64,000 nucleotides of DNA from Enterobacter cancerogenus. GTDB taxonomy: Bacteria > Pseudomonadota > Gammaproteobacteria > Enterobacterales > Enterobacteriaceae. The position numbers and the translations under genes were made by a program. How positions within the stretch are numbered: position 1 is the stretch's first letter; each line of letters opens with the position of its first letter. Location of the stretch: the NCBI RefSeq assembly GCF_019047785.1, contig NZ_CP077290.1:4588001-4652000 (forward strand), read 5' to 3'. Below, piece after piece: positions 24,399 to 32,627 of this stretch. A model generated the notes under the pieces. It saw nothing but the letters and a program-made list of their open reading frames with translations. It was not told where the DNA came from and searched no databases.

Positions 24399-24992
24399 AT
24401 GGCTGCGCTTGAATGGCCTGCTGATGTATGCCCGTCGTCGCTGACGTGGCGACCGGAAAGTAACACCAAAACATTTCGCTCTCCCTTTAACGGTGCGTCT
24501 CAGACCGTTCGTTTCCCCGGCACTCGCTGGATCTGCTCTCTGACGTTCAACAACCTTACGGACGATAAATCCCGGCGTATCGATGCGCTGGTGGCCGATC
24601 TCGACGGTGAATACGGCAGGGTAAAAATCCGCGACTGGGGGCGCGAGGGGAGAACGCCAGCCGGAAATCCGGTGGTGCAGGATGCCAACCAGACGGGGAC
24701 CCAGCTCAGCAGCAAAGGCTGGACGCCCGGCAAACTCGTTCTGCGCACCGGGGATTACCTTACCGTGAACGACGAGCTGAAGATGGTCACTGCTGATGTG
24801 ACCAGCACTTCAACTGGTACCGCAATCATTCCGATTGCGCCGATGCTACGTACCTCGCCGCCGGTTAACGGCAAAATTGAGGTGGCTAACCCCTACGGCA
24901 TTTTTAAGCTGAAAGATAACCAGCAGGGCGCGGGTAACCGCGTTCCTGGCGTTTTTACCAGCTACACACTGGAATTTGAGGAGGCGTTTTAA
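24399..24992 (+). CDS. Distal tail/tip protein
   Basis: A 197-residue protein directly after the tape measure gene (WPADVCPSSLTWRPESNTKT near 6-25), in the place of lambda gpM. It is probably the distal tail ring. AAGGAGTG precedes the ATG. Its stop overlaps the next start (TAATG). Family name not certain. Confidence 0.7.
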   Translation: MAALEWPADVCPSSLTWRPESNTKTFRSPFNGASQTVRFPGTRWICSLTFNNLTDDKSRRIDALVADLDGEYGRVKIRDWGREGRTPAGNPVVQDANQTGTQLSSKGWTPGKLVLRTGDYLTVNDELKMVTADVTSTSTGTAIIPIAPMLRTSPPVNGKIEVANPYGIFKLKDNQQGAGNRVPGVFTSYTLEFEEAF

Positions 24993-25576
24993 TGCTTTAT
25001 TCACCTTTTTCAGATTCGATGATCACCTGGCTTTCCCGTGACAGGGTTACCGCGGTTCTGGCGGCCAATGTCCAGTTTGAGTCCGGGACCGCTTACGTCC
25101 ATTCCGGCACCGGCACGCTGGTACTGGGCGGATATGTCTATTACGGCATGGGGACGCTGGGGTCCATCGATGATGTGAGCGAAACCAACACGACGAGCCC
25201 GACGCAACTCAGGATGACGCTTTCCGGTCTTGATATGTCCCTGTTTGCCAAAACACTTAACGAGCGCTGTGTCGGGAAACCGGCGGAACTGTATCTGGTG
25301 GCTATGGACGACAACGGTGTTGTTCAAGTTGCTGACCTGATTTTTAAGGGGCGGGTATCCGGTACCGGCGCGACGTCGGGGGAAACCAACGCCCTGCAAT
25401 ACACCGTCAGTAACATTTTTGAAGACTGGCAGCGACCGTTCCCGGACCGCTATACGGACGAATCGCATCAGGCCGCACAGCCAGGCGACCGCATTTTCCG
25501 CTACGTCGCGCAGATGGCAGAACGTTCAATTTACTGGGGCAGTAAAAAAGATGCGCCAGGATTTACCTATTCGTGA
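24992..25576 (+). CDS. Tail tip protein (lambda L-like position)
   Basis: A 194-residue protein (VYYGMGTLGSIDDVSETNTT near 49-68; GKPAELYLVAMDDNG). The order tape measure, distal tail, this gene, NlpC-like and J-like is that of lambda M-L-K-J, so it is likely a tip scaffold. GAGGAGG precedes the ATG. Confidence 0.7.
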   Translation: MLYSPFSDSMITWLSRDRVTAVLAANVQFESGTAYVHSGTGTLVLGGYVYYGMGTLGSIDDVSETNTTSPTQLRMTLSGLDMSLFAKTLNERCVGKPAELYLVAMDDNGVVQVADLIFKGRVSGTGATSGETNALQYTVSNIFEDWQRPFPDRYTDESHQAAQPGDRIFRYVAQMAERSIYWGSKKDAPGFTYS

Positions 25577-25582
25577 GGAAGC

Positions 25583-25981
25583 ATGAAGCATCCAGACTGG
25601 CATAACAGATTAATCGCCGTGATAAGGGCCGCTGAAGAGCGGCCTTTTTTATGGGGCGAACATGACTGCTGCCTGTTCGCAGCTGACTGCGCTGAAGCGA
25701 TGACCGGAGAGAATTTTGCTGACGGCTGGCGCGGGACGTATGACAGCGAAATAGGGGCGAAAAAAGCGCTGCTGCGCGGCGGCGGCTCGCTGGAGAAAGT
25801 GCTGGCGAAATACCTCGACGAAGTACCGGTGAAGATGGCCCAGCGCGGCGATATCGCGGTAGTTGAAAATGCTGCCACCCGGTGCGCAGGGGTAATTTAT
25901 GGCGGTGCCGTGTGGGTGCCGGGAGAGGACGGGCTGGTTTGTCTGAAGACTAAGCCACTGAGCACCTGGAGGGTTCGCTGA
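25583..25981 (+). CDS. NlpC/P60-like tail tip protein (DUF6950-type)
   Basis: A 132-residue protein with FLWGEHDCCLFAADCAEAMT near 22-41, where the Cys after HDC is the likely nucleophile of an NlpC/P60-type cysteine peptidase. GDIAVVENAATRCAGV may carry further site residues. In lambda the K protein has the same place and helps the tail tip cross peptidoglycan. Its stop overlaps the next start (TGATG). Confidence 0.75.
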   Translation: MKHPDWHNRLIAVIRAAEERPFLWGEHDCCLFAADCAEAMTGENFADGWRGTYDSEIGAKKALLRGGGSLEKVLAKYLDEVPVKMAQRGDIAVVENAATRCAGVIYGGAVWVPGEDGLVCLKTKPLSTWRVR

Positions 25982-28779
25982 TGCCTGCTGCTATTCCAAT
26001 CGTCGCCACAGTGGCAGCAGGTGCTGCAGCAATTGGTGGATATACAACCATTGCGCTTGCCATCACCATCGCGGCCCAGGTATCTACTCAGTTGCTGACA
26101 AAAAAACCGTCGCTCGGGGCATACCGTGATACCTCCGAAAGAAAGCAGGTGCTGCGCGCGGCTGCCAGCCCGAAAACGGTGGTATATGGCAGGACGGTAT
26201 CAGCAGGTACGCTTTTCTTCTCCGAAGAGGAAAAAGGCGATCAGACTGATGGCGAATGGCTTCATCTTGCGATCACCCTGGCGGGACACCCTCTCTCCGG
26301 TGTGGGAACCATCTATCTCGGTGATGACGATATTGGTTCGTACCCTGATAACGCCACCTACGAAGTACATAACGACCGCCAGACCGCCGATCCGTTTATG
26401 CTTCAGAATTGCCCGTCCTGGAAAGAGGACATGATCGGCAAGGGCATTTCCTGGCTACGTGTGTCGCTGAAGTTTAACGCTGAAAAATTCCCCTCAGGCA
26501 TTCCTAACATCAAGGTCGAGAAAACGGGGCGCAAGGTCTATGACCCGCGCACCGGCCGCACGGAATACAGCAACAACCTTGCACTCTGCGTGCTGGACTA
26601 TTACCGCAATTACCTGAAGGTGCAGGATGCGGATATCAACTGGGACCAGTTTCAGGAAGCCGCCAACATTTGCGACGAGATGGTAACGAACGGCGACGGA
26701 ACCACGGAAAAACGGTACACCTTAAACGGTGAGTTCGACCTGAACGAAAACAAGGCCAGCATTCTTGAAGCGATGCTGGCTGCCGGAGCTGGCGAGCCAA
26801 CGTACATTGCGGGTAAGCACGGCATTCTGGTTGGTGCGTATTATGGCCCTGCAACCGAAGTGATCACCGAAAGTCAGCTGGCCGGTGATATCGAAATCAT
26901 GCCGGAAGTATCGCAGTCTGAGCGCGTCAACACCATTAACGGTACCTTTATCGATCCTAAGCAGACCTATGCTGAGGCTGATTTCCCGGCGGTGTCTGTC
27001 AGCGAATGGGTTGCTGAAGATGGCGTTGAGATTTCACAGGACCTGAAGCTTCGTTTTGTCACCAGTGAGTTTCAGGCCCAGCGCCTGGCAGACATCAAGC
27101 TGAAGCGCACCCGCATTTCCCGCACGATGAATCTCACACTTAACCTGAGCGGCTATCGCTATCGTCCAGGCATGTACGTGAAGGTCAATTTCCCGTCGCT
27201 CGGTATCATTAATGTCGAAATGCGCGTGACCGACTGGAAATTTGGCGTGCAGAACGGTGTGCAGATCACCCTGAAGCAGGAGACTGCTGATGTCTGGGGA
27301 GATGCGATTGGCAAGCCAATTGAGCGACCACCGTTCACGCAACTGCCGTCGGGAGGCGTGGCGCAGCCGCAGAACCTGAAATACACCGTGGAGGAAATCG
27401 GACAGGTGGTGCAGGGCGTGCTGTCCTGGCAGAACATCGGGCAGTTTGTTTACAACAAGGTGGTGATCCGCAAGGCGGGTCAGACGGTGCTCTCTGTTCA
27501 GGTTCCGGGTTCCTTTACCCGCCTGACTGGACTTGTTCAGTCAACCTACACGGCTCACGTCACTGCGGTAAACCAGATGGGGGCAGAGTCGCCGGAGGCA
27601 TATCTTGAATTCAGCATTCAGGCCCCGCCAGCGCCGTCACGGGTCGATATTGAGCAAAGCTATTTTGCCATCACGCTATACCCGCGTCTGGCAGCAGTGA
27701 CGAACGTATCAACGCAGTTTGATTTCTGGACGTCCGGCGAAACCAGGCTACCGAATACCAGCACGTCAACGGTTGAAGGCAGGGCAACGCGTGCCGGGAT
27801 CGGCACCACCTGGAGCAGCCATAACCTGAAGAACGGGCACACCTATTACTGGTATGTCCGCACGATCAACGCGTTTGGTACATCTGCGTTCGTTGAAGTG
27901 GCCGCGCTGTGCCAGACCGATACGTCGGGGCTGATTGACGTCATTGACGAGTCTGTCAGGAATTCTGACGCCATGAAAAACGTGGAGAAGGGCGTTGATA
28001 CCAACCTTGAAGGCATTCTGCAAAACGCGCTGGCGAATAACGGCACGGTGGAACGCCAGTTCCAGCAACTGGGCGAAGTAAATGCCGAAATCATGACGAT
28101 CAGGACAACGATCGCCACGGTAGACAAGGCGTTAGCCCAGCTCACCACCAGTGTTAAGTCTCAGTTCGAAAGCGTTAACTCGCAAATCCTCGAACAGCAA
28201 ACGGCCATCAGTGATAACACGAAAGCTATCGCTTCCCTCGATACGTATGTTCAGGCAGAGGTTGGAGACCTGACGACGGCGGTTAATCAGAAAATGAACG
28301 CCGAGGTGACGAGCAACGGTACAGGCAAGGCTTCATATACCCTGAACCTTGGCATTATCCGTAACGGCGTGAAGTACAACACCGGCTTTGGTATGTCCAT
28401 TGAGCCTTCTGGTGGTTCTTACAAATCCACGGTTGTATTCGCTGCTGACCAGTTCGGCATCTACTCAGGAAGCGATCCCGGCAACTATGAGGCCGCCTTC
28501 TTTGTCTATAACGGACAGGTCTTTATCCGTGACGCGATGATCCAGGACGGCAGTATCACCAATGCGAAAATCGGCAGTTATATCCGCTCGACAAACTTCG
28601 CATCCGGAGTTCGGGGCTGGAACATCGACAAGAGCGGCGACTGTGAATTCCACGGCAAATTCTACGCAGACAGCGGTAACTTTGCGTTCAACGGGACCAA
28701 TAACACGGTCGTTATCAACAATAACGGTATTACCGTCAACATTCCCGGCGGTGGCCGTATCGTCGTTGGTTCATGGTGA
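25981..28779 (+). CDS. Tail tip attachment protein (lambda J-like)
   Basis: A 932-residue central tip protein. The hydrophobic N-terminal 40 residues are followed by the conserved tip-attachment part (KTVVYGRTVSAGTLFF near 62-77) and a baseplate hub region. Fibronectin-type repeats occupy about 455-640. A coiled part with repeated TTIATVDKALAQLTTS-like heptads follows, then a C-terminal domain that should contact the receptor. It sets host specificity together with the next two genes. Confidence 0.9.
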   Translation: MPAAIPIVATVAAGAAAIGGYTTIALAITIAAQVSTQLLTKKPSLGAYRDTSERKQVLRAAASPKTVVYGRTVSAGTLFFSEEEKGDQTDGEWLHLAITLAGHPLSGVGTIYLGDDDIGSYPDNATYEVHNDRQTADPFMLQNCPSWKEDMIGKGISWLRVSLKFNAEKFPSGIPNIKVEKTGRKVYDPRTGRTEYSNNLALCVLDYYRNYLKVQDADINWDQFQEAANICDEMVTNGDGTTEKRYTLNGEFDLNENKASILEAMLAAGAGEPTYIAGKHGILVGAYYGPATEVITESQLAGDIEIMPEVSQSERVNTINGTFIDPKQTYAEADFPAVSVSEWVAEDGVEISQDLKLRFVTSEFQAQRLADIKLKRTRISRTMNLTLNLSGYRYRPGMYVKVNFPSLGIINVEMRVTDWKFGVQNGVQITLKQETADVWGDAIGKPIERPPFTQLPSGGVAQPQNLKYTVEEIGQVVQGVLSWQNIGQFVYNKVVIRKAGQTVLSVQVPGSFTRLTGLVQSTYTAHVTAVNQMGAESPEAYLEFSIQAPPAPSRVDIEQSYFAITLYPRLAAVTNVSTQFDFWTSGETRLPNTSTSTVEGRATRAGIGTTWSSHNLKNGHTYYWYVRTINAFGTSAFVEVAALCQTDTSGLIDVIDESVRNSDAMKNVEKGVDTNLEGILQNALANNGTVERQFQQLGEVNAEIMTIRTTIATVDKALAQLTTSVKSQFESVNSQILEQQTAISDNTKAIASLDTYVQAEVGDLTTAVNQKMNAEVTSNGTGKASYTLNLGIIRNGVKYNTGFGMSIEPSGGSYKSTVVFAADQFGIYSGSDPGNYEAAFFVYNGQVFIRDAMIQDGSITNAKIGSYIRSTNFASGVRGWNIDKSGDCEFHGKFYADSGNFAFNGTNNTVVINNNGITVNIPGGGRIVVGSW

Positions 28780-28782
28780 TTT

Positions 28783-29751
28783 ATGCCTTCAGGACTTTTA
28801 ATCGATCTCAATGATGGCGGTAAACCGATGGAAATTACCGCCGGGTTACGTTGCCCGACATATGGCGGGGCGATATCCGGCGGTATCGGTAATGTGAATA
28901 CTGCGACAGTTGAGGGTTACGTGGCCGGGTCGAATGTCATTTTCATACCGACCCAGACGGTAATCAGCGACGAGGGGATATTCAAGCTGGACAGCGTCAC
29001 TATCTCCGGCGCGAACGTCACGCAGAACTGGAGCGGCAATTCAAACCCCGGATTTCCCAATCCGCAGCGCGTGGCGTTCTCCGGTACGCTGTGGCAGATC
29101 CTGCCCGTAAGCCAGAACTCAAATGTTGGTCTACTCGTTCAGAACAGCACTGACTTTACGGCGATCACAACGGCGTCCAGGGTCGGGTACTGCATCTATA
29201 AAGCCAGGGTAACTGTCGGTACGTCCGGCTGGGTCACGCCGACCATTGCAGAATTTGATCGCAGCAAATACCTGGTTTGCTGTAAGTGGAACAGCCCTTA
29301 CACGCTGGACTATGACGGAAATCGGCTGCTGTTTCTGAATGATGGATCAAACACGGAAGACCAGCCCATGAGCGGCACCGTTGATGTGGTCATCTTCGCG
29401 GGAGGCGTTTCGCCGGTGGCCGCGAATCCCGGATTTAATATCTATAACGCCGCAGGCCAGTGCACGTTCTCAACTGCGCGGCGCCCGTTCGTTTATCTCG
29501 GCGTTAATTTTGTTCCTTCCACGACGGCGCAGACCGTTCCCGGGGGCGGATATATGCCCGTTGGCCGCTTTGGTCTCAGGGTGCCCAGCTTCGGCGGTGG
29601 TCGCATTTATCACTACCATTACGGGCTGGTTATGCAAAATGGCACACTGAGGGCGGGGAGGGGGCTGTATGTCGGCTGGGCTGACAGGCAGCTCGCGAAC
29701 GCCGGGGTTACGCCGATCTCGTTACCCGTTATCCCCGATATGTACGTCTGA
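28783..29751 (+). CDS. Tail tip/fibre accessory protein (DUF6453-type)
   Basis: A 322-residue, Gly- and aromatic-rich, beta protein starting MPSGLLIDLNDGGKPMEI. Proteins of this type follow J-like genes in many lambdoid prophages and are annotated as DUF6453 or hypothetical tail proteins. It may cap or extend the tip fibre. A terminator follows at 29773. Family name is from memory. Confidence 0.6.
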   Translation: MPSGLLIDLNDGGKPMEITAGLRCPTYGGAISGGIGNVNTATVEGYVAGSNVIFIPTQTVISDEGIFKLDSVTISGANVTQNWSGNSNPGFPNPQRVAFSGTLWQILPVSQNSNVGLLVQNSTDFTAITTASRVGYCIYKARVTVGTSGWVTPTIAEFDRSKYLVCCKWNSPYTLDYDGNRLLFLNDGSNTEDQPMSGTVDVVIFAGGVSPVAANPGFNIYNAAGQCTFSTARRPFVYLGVNFVPSTTAQTVPGGGYMPVGRFGLRVPSFGGGRIYHYHYGLVMQNGTLRAGRGLYVGWADRQLANAGVTPISLPVIPDMYV

Positions 29752-29772
29752 ACCTTTTCAGTCTTAACACCA

Positions 29773-29796
29773 ACCTCGCTCCGGCGGGGTTTTTTA
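29773..29796 (+). terminator. Intrinsic terminator before the tail fibre gene
   Basis: ACCTCGC (29773-29779) pairs with GCGGGGT (29784-29790), including one T-G pair, with seven T following. Confidence 0.75.
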
Positions 29797-29815
29797 TTGC
29801 CTCGAAGGAGCATCT

Positions 29816-31123
29816 ATGTCCGCAGGAACACTGACACTGACCAATAACTCAGCAGCAGTCACCGGCAGTGGCACTGCCTTTACCACCGAACTGGCTGCCG
29901 GAGATTTTATTGTCGCGACCGTGGGCGGTATTCCCTACACGCTGGCGATCAAAACAGTGAACAGTAATACCTCACTGACGCTTGTCAGCAGCTATACCGG
30001 ACCCACTCAGGCAGGGGCGGCATGGTATGCCGTACCGCGCGTGGCAATGAACCTGGTCACTGCGGCGCTTGTGGCCCAGAGCGCAGAAGCCCTGCGTGGC
30101 CTCAATTACGACAAACAAAACTGGCAGAGCATTTTCAGCGGTACAGGAAACGTTACGGTGACCCTGCCAGACGGAAGCAGCTTTACCGGACCTGCATGGA
30201 ATAGCTTCACCACGGCACTGAACGGCAAGGCCGACAAGGTAAGCGGCGCGGTGCCAGTTACCCAGGGCGGTACAGGATCAACAACCGCAGAGGGTGGCAG
30301 ACAAAACCTCGGTTTGGGAAGTGGCGCCACCAAGGACGTCGGAACTGCTACCGGAAACGTCATGCAGGTAGGCGCGTTCAACCTTGGCGCTATCCAGGCG
30401 GACGGTCCCACCCTCGATAATATGGACGGATTCACGCCTACCGGATTTACCTCACATCAAAATGATGGTCTGACTCAGTTGGGCCTGACATCGAATACGG
30501 GACTCACTTCCATCATTCTCAATCGGGGCAACAGGCCAACCCGAATACATCAGGCATACTCTCTACGTCGTACCTGGTTCTCTTATTACAGCGGGAGCGC
30601 ATGGGCCTATCACGAAGCTTACACTACTGGTAATACGACAAAATCAAGTGATGGTACTTTGAAGGCGGCGTCCCCTGTCGCCCGTATTGTTAAATCCCGT
30701 GAGGACTGCCAGCGTGAGGACATTGATTCTGACGGTTTCAGCTGGTGTGGAGGTGGAACTGCCAATGAGGAAGCTGAAGGGATCAAGATTTCAAGACTGG
30801 ATGTTGGTGTTTATGTCCTAACTGGTTCAGCGGGACTGGCCTCTGATGGCTGGCAGTTATTGCCACCAATGGACCCGGGGGGAATGGGCGAGTTGGGTGT
30901 GGTTGAAGCAGAGCAAACCGAAAGCGGCGGTCTGACTATCCGCCTGTATAAACGCAAATACATCCTGAGCGATGAAGGTGAGATCGTCAAAACCAAAGGT
31001 GAATTGATGGACGTGCCAGCGAACAGTTGGATCGATGTTCGTTTGGATATGCCAGATAACAGCATCTGGAACCAACACCAGAAGGAAGCTATGAAAGGAG
31101 AGGCGCAGGAGTCAGCTTCATAA
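29816..31123 (+). CDS. Side tail fibre protein
   Basis: A 435-residue fibre. The N-terminal 80 residues (SAGTLTLTNNSAAVTGSGTA) are the particle-binding domain seen in many siphovirus fibres. PVTQGGTGSTTAEGGRQNLG near 141-160 is the collagen-like fibre linker motif. A knob-type repeat occupies about 195-275 and the C-terminal 150 residues form the receptor domain. AAGGAG precedes the ATG. No chaperone gene (tfa) follows, so the fibre may fold alone. Confidence 0.85.
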   Translation: MSAGTLTLTNNSAAVTGSGTAFTTELAAGDFIVATVGGIPYTLAIKTVNSNTSLTLVSSYTGPTQAGAAWYAVPRVAMNLVTAALVAQSAEALRGLNYDKQNWQSIFSGTGNVTVTLPDGSSFTGPAWNSFTTALNGKADKVSGAVPVTQGGTGSTTAEGGRQNLGLGSGATKDVGTATGNVMQVGAFNLGAIQADGPTLDNMDGFTPTGFTSHQNDGLTQLGLTSNTGLTSIILNRGNRPTRIHQAYSLRRTWFSYYSGSAWAYHEAYTTGNTTKSSDGTLKAASPVARIVKSREDCQREDIDSDGFSWCGGGTANEEAEGIKISRLDVGVYVLTGSAGLASDGWQLLPPMDPGGMGELGVVEAEQTESGGLTIRLYKRKYILSDEGEIVKTKGELMDVPANSWIDVRLDMPDNSIWNQHQKEAMKGEAQESAS

Positions 31124-31129
31124 AGAAAA

Positions 31130-31162
31130 CCGCCGCCTGTCGTATGCAAGAACGGGCGGCGG
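31130..31162. terminator. GC-rich hairpin after the fibre gene
   Basis: CCGCCGCC (31130-31137) pairs with GGCGGCGG (31155-31162) across a 17-base loop. It separates the late operon from the convergent DinI-like gene. There is no T run, so it is probably a weak or bidirectional terminator. Confidence 0.5.
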
Positions 31163-31218
31163 CTGGTTGCTCAGTGTTCATGCCCGAGCAATCGCCGGGA
31201 ATAGTACCTGAGAGATAA

Positions 31219-31485
31219 TTAAAGTCCAACCTGACGGACTGTTGGAGAATCAGAAACCAGCCACATATCGGCCTCTTCAAACATTTCCTCCAGCATACGA
31301 TTCAGTTTTTCCCGATCGCTTTTGCTGGCATCGCTATTCAAGCCGTTCGCCTGCATCGGCTTCACTCTCACTTCGGCATCAGGGAAAATCTGATGCACCC
31401 GCTTCGTCAGTTCGGCCAGGATTATCTCCCTGGCACCCACCAACCCATTGACATTACGCTTGTCATAAACCAGTTCAACGAACAT
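31219..31485 (-). CDS. DinI-like SOS protein
   Basis: An 88-residue DinI family protein (REKLNRMLEEMFEEADMWLV near 58-77 matches the DinI C-terminus). DinI proteins bind RecA filaments and tune LexA or repressor cleavage. It is read from a promoter with a LexA box in its spacer (31542-31557). AAGGAG precedes the ATG. It is convergent with the tail fibre gene and divergent from the next genes. Confidence 0.88.
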   Translation of the reverse strand: MFVELVYDKRNVNGLVGAREIILAELTKRVHQIFPDAEVRVKPMQANGLNSDASKSDREKLNRMLEEMFEEADMWLVSDSPTVRQVGL

Positions 31486-31532
31486 CCCTTACTCCTTATG
31501 AATGTGTAGGCCGAGCTTGAAACATAAAAACA

Positions 31533-31561
31533 AAAATACTACTGTATATGCATACAGTCAA
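31533..31561 (-). promoter_or_regulatory. SOS promoter with LexA box
   Basis: CTGTATATGCATACAG at 31542-31557 is a full match to CTGT-N8-ACAG. On the minus strand it lies in the 17-base spacer between TTGACT (31556-31561) and TATTTT (31533-31538), an excellent sigma-70 promoter for the DinI-like gene. The box also lies 25 bases before the plus-strand gene at 31583 and probably controls it as well. Confidence 0.88.
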
Positions 31562-31582
31562 TAAATGCTTATGGAGTGAAAA

Positions 31583-31822
31583 ATGCCTCGCACAGCAGAC
31601 ATCCATGCCGCGTTTGTTGCGGCTATAGAGTTGAACCCTAAGGGTTACCGTTACCTGAGGACTGACACCTTCATTCAGAAACTGAGGGGCTTCAACTGGC
31701 ACTATACGCGCGAAGATGCGAATGCCTGGATAGAACGCTATCAAGCAGATTTCGCAGACAAGACGACTGACGGAAGCGATAACCGTTATTGGATCTTACG
31801 CAACATGGGGAGGATTAACTGA
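31583..31822 (+). CDS. Small SOS-linked phage protein, unknown
   Basis: A 79-residue protein (YRYLRTDTFIQKLRGFNWHY near 22-41) of a type found near the right end of many lambdoid prophages; function unknown. GGAGTG precedes the ATG and a LexA box lies just upstream. It is coupled to the UmuD-like gene by TGATG, which suggests a shared role in the SOS response. Confidence 0.7.
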   Translation: MPRTADIHAAFVAAIELNPKGYRYLRTDTFIQKLRGFNWHYTREDANAWIERYQADFADKTTDGSDNRYWILRNMGRIN

Positions 31823-32142
31823 TGGGATTTGCATCACCAGCCACAGATTATGTAGAGCGCCAGTTGTCACCTGAAGTGATTTGCAACATAGGGGCCGAGA
31901 GCAGAGTGCTTGAAACTGAAGTTGGCTTTGCTGTCATTGAGCCTGCAGCGGAGACAAAACTTGGAGACGTTCTGCTGATTCTGAGCGACGGTCGGACGCA
32001 ATTTGCAAAACTAATAGGTAAGGCTCTCATCACGGATGATGGCGAATCCATAGAGGGAGTAGCACTGGAGGAGGTGGAAGTCTTGGGTAGAGTAACTTTC
32101 TTTATAAACCGAGCTCTTGAGGATGATTGCCCGGCAATTTAA
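31822..32142 (+). CDS. UmuD'-like protein lacking the catalytic serine
   Basis: A 106-residue protein. Its start, GFASPATDYVERQLS at residues 2-16, aligns with E. coli UmuD from Gly25 (GFPSPAADYVEQRID), the first residue left after RecA-aided self-cleavage. Thus the protein begins where UmuD' begins. The active serine motif GDSM is absent and the later part (VLLILSDGRTQFAKLIGK) is shortened. P1 HumD is a known phage UmuD' homologue. The role may be to pair with or titrate host UmuD/UmuC; this is inference. It is the second gene of the LexA-controlled pair. Confidence 0.65.
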   Translation: MGFASPATDYVERQLSPEVICNIGAESRVLETEVGFAVIEPAAETKLGDVLLILSDGRTQFAKLIGKALITDDGESIEGVALEEVEVLGRVTFFINRALEDDCPAI

Positions 32143-32289
32143 TGATCAATTCGGAACCGTTTATGCTGCAAAAACTTTCGCCATTGTGACTTTTTGATAA
32201 GCCTAAGTTGTTGATTAACCAGATCTAAAAATTATGAATTATTGGCGAAAAATTAACTTATGTCTTTGATATCTATAAATAACACGCGT

Positions 32290-32346
32290 GATTTAAAATC
32301 CCTCGGCGTTCGCGCTGTGTGGGTTCAAGTCCCACTCCGGCTACCA
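32290..32346 (+). other. attR: 3' fragment of tRNA-Leu(UAA) (leuZ)
   Basis: The 57 bases run from the anticodon loop (GATTTAAAATCCCT) through the variable arm, T arm (GTGGG TTCAAGT CCCAC) and acceptor end with CCA, as in leuZ. The 5' half of the tRNA is missing; what precedes is AT-rich phage DNA with no gene (32143-32289). So this is the duplicated end of the target site. The complete tRNA should lie at the left end of the prophage, outside the window. The host tRNA terminator still follows at 32389. Confidence 0.9.
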
Positions 32347-32388
32347 TGGGAAAGCAAAGAATAATCAAAGCAATAAGCAGTGTCGTGA

Positions 32389-32412
32389 AACCGCCCCTAA
32401 GGCGGTTTTTTT
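32389..32412 (+). terminator. Terminator of the tRNA operon
   Basis: AACCGCC (32389-32395) pairs with GGCGGTT (32401-32407), followed by T residues to 32412. It lies 43 bases after the CCA end and would originally have ended the glyW-cysT-leuZ type operon. Confidence 0.8.
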
Positions 32413-32627
32413 ATATCTTTTTTTCACCGCTTTAATTAACTGTACCGCTTTACGTCCTCCTCCAAACCTTATTCCCTTCACCAATAAAAATCCCTTACGC
32501 TGAAACATCTCATAATACATATTGTTGATTTATAAACATTTGATTAATCATAAACTGGATGAATGTCAAAAAACGCTCTTGGGCAAACTGATACGCTTTC
32601 TGCTCCGATAGTAAGGGAAGTGTATGT
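32413..32627. other. AT-rich intergenic stretch before the hydrolase gene
   Basis: No gene-like frame is visible. It must hold the promoter of the hydrolase gene. The AT-rich part around 32515-32560 is the likely place, but no convincing -35/-10 pair could be fixed. Confidence 0.5.

Larger units (their letters stand above)
1..32346 (+). mobile_element. Right part of a lambdoid, HK97-type prophage
   Basis: A continuous run of phage genes in lambdoid order (replication, antitermination, lysis, packaging, head, tail, fibre, SOS module) ends at a copy of the 3' end of tRNA-Leu at 32290-32346. Portal, protease and capsid have exactly the HK97 lengths as I remember them (424, 225 and 385 residues). 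No integrase, repressor or excisionase is visible, so the left end and the other attachment site lie outside the window. Almost all genes are on the plus strand with ATGA or TGATG overlaps. The exceptions (8855-9415, 11087-11320, 31219-31485) are accessory genes. No broken structural gene was seen, so the prophage may be functional. Confidence 0.95.
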
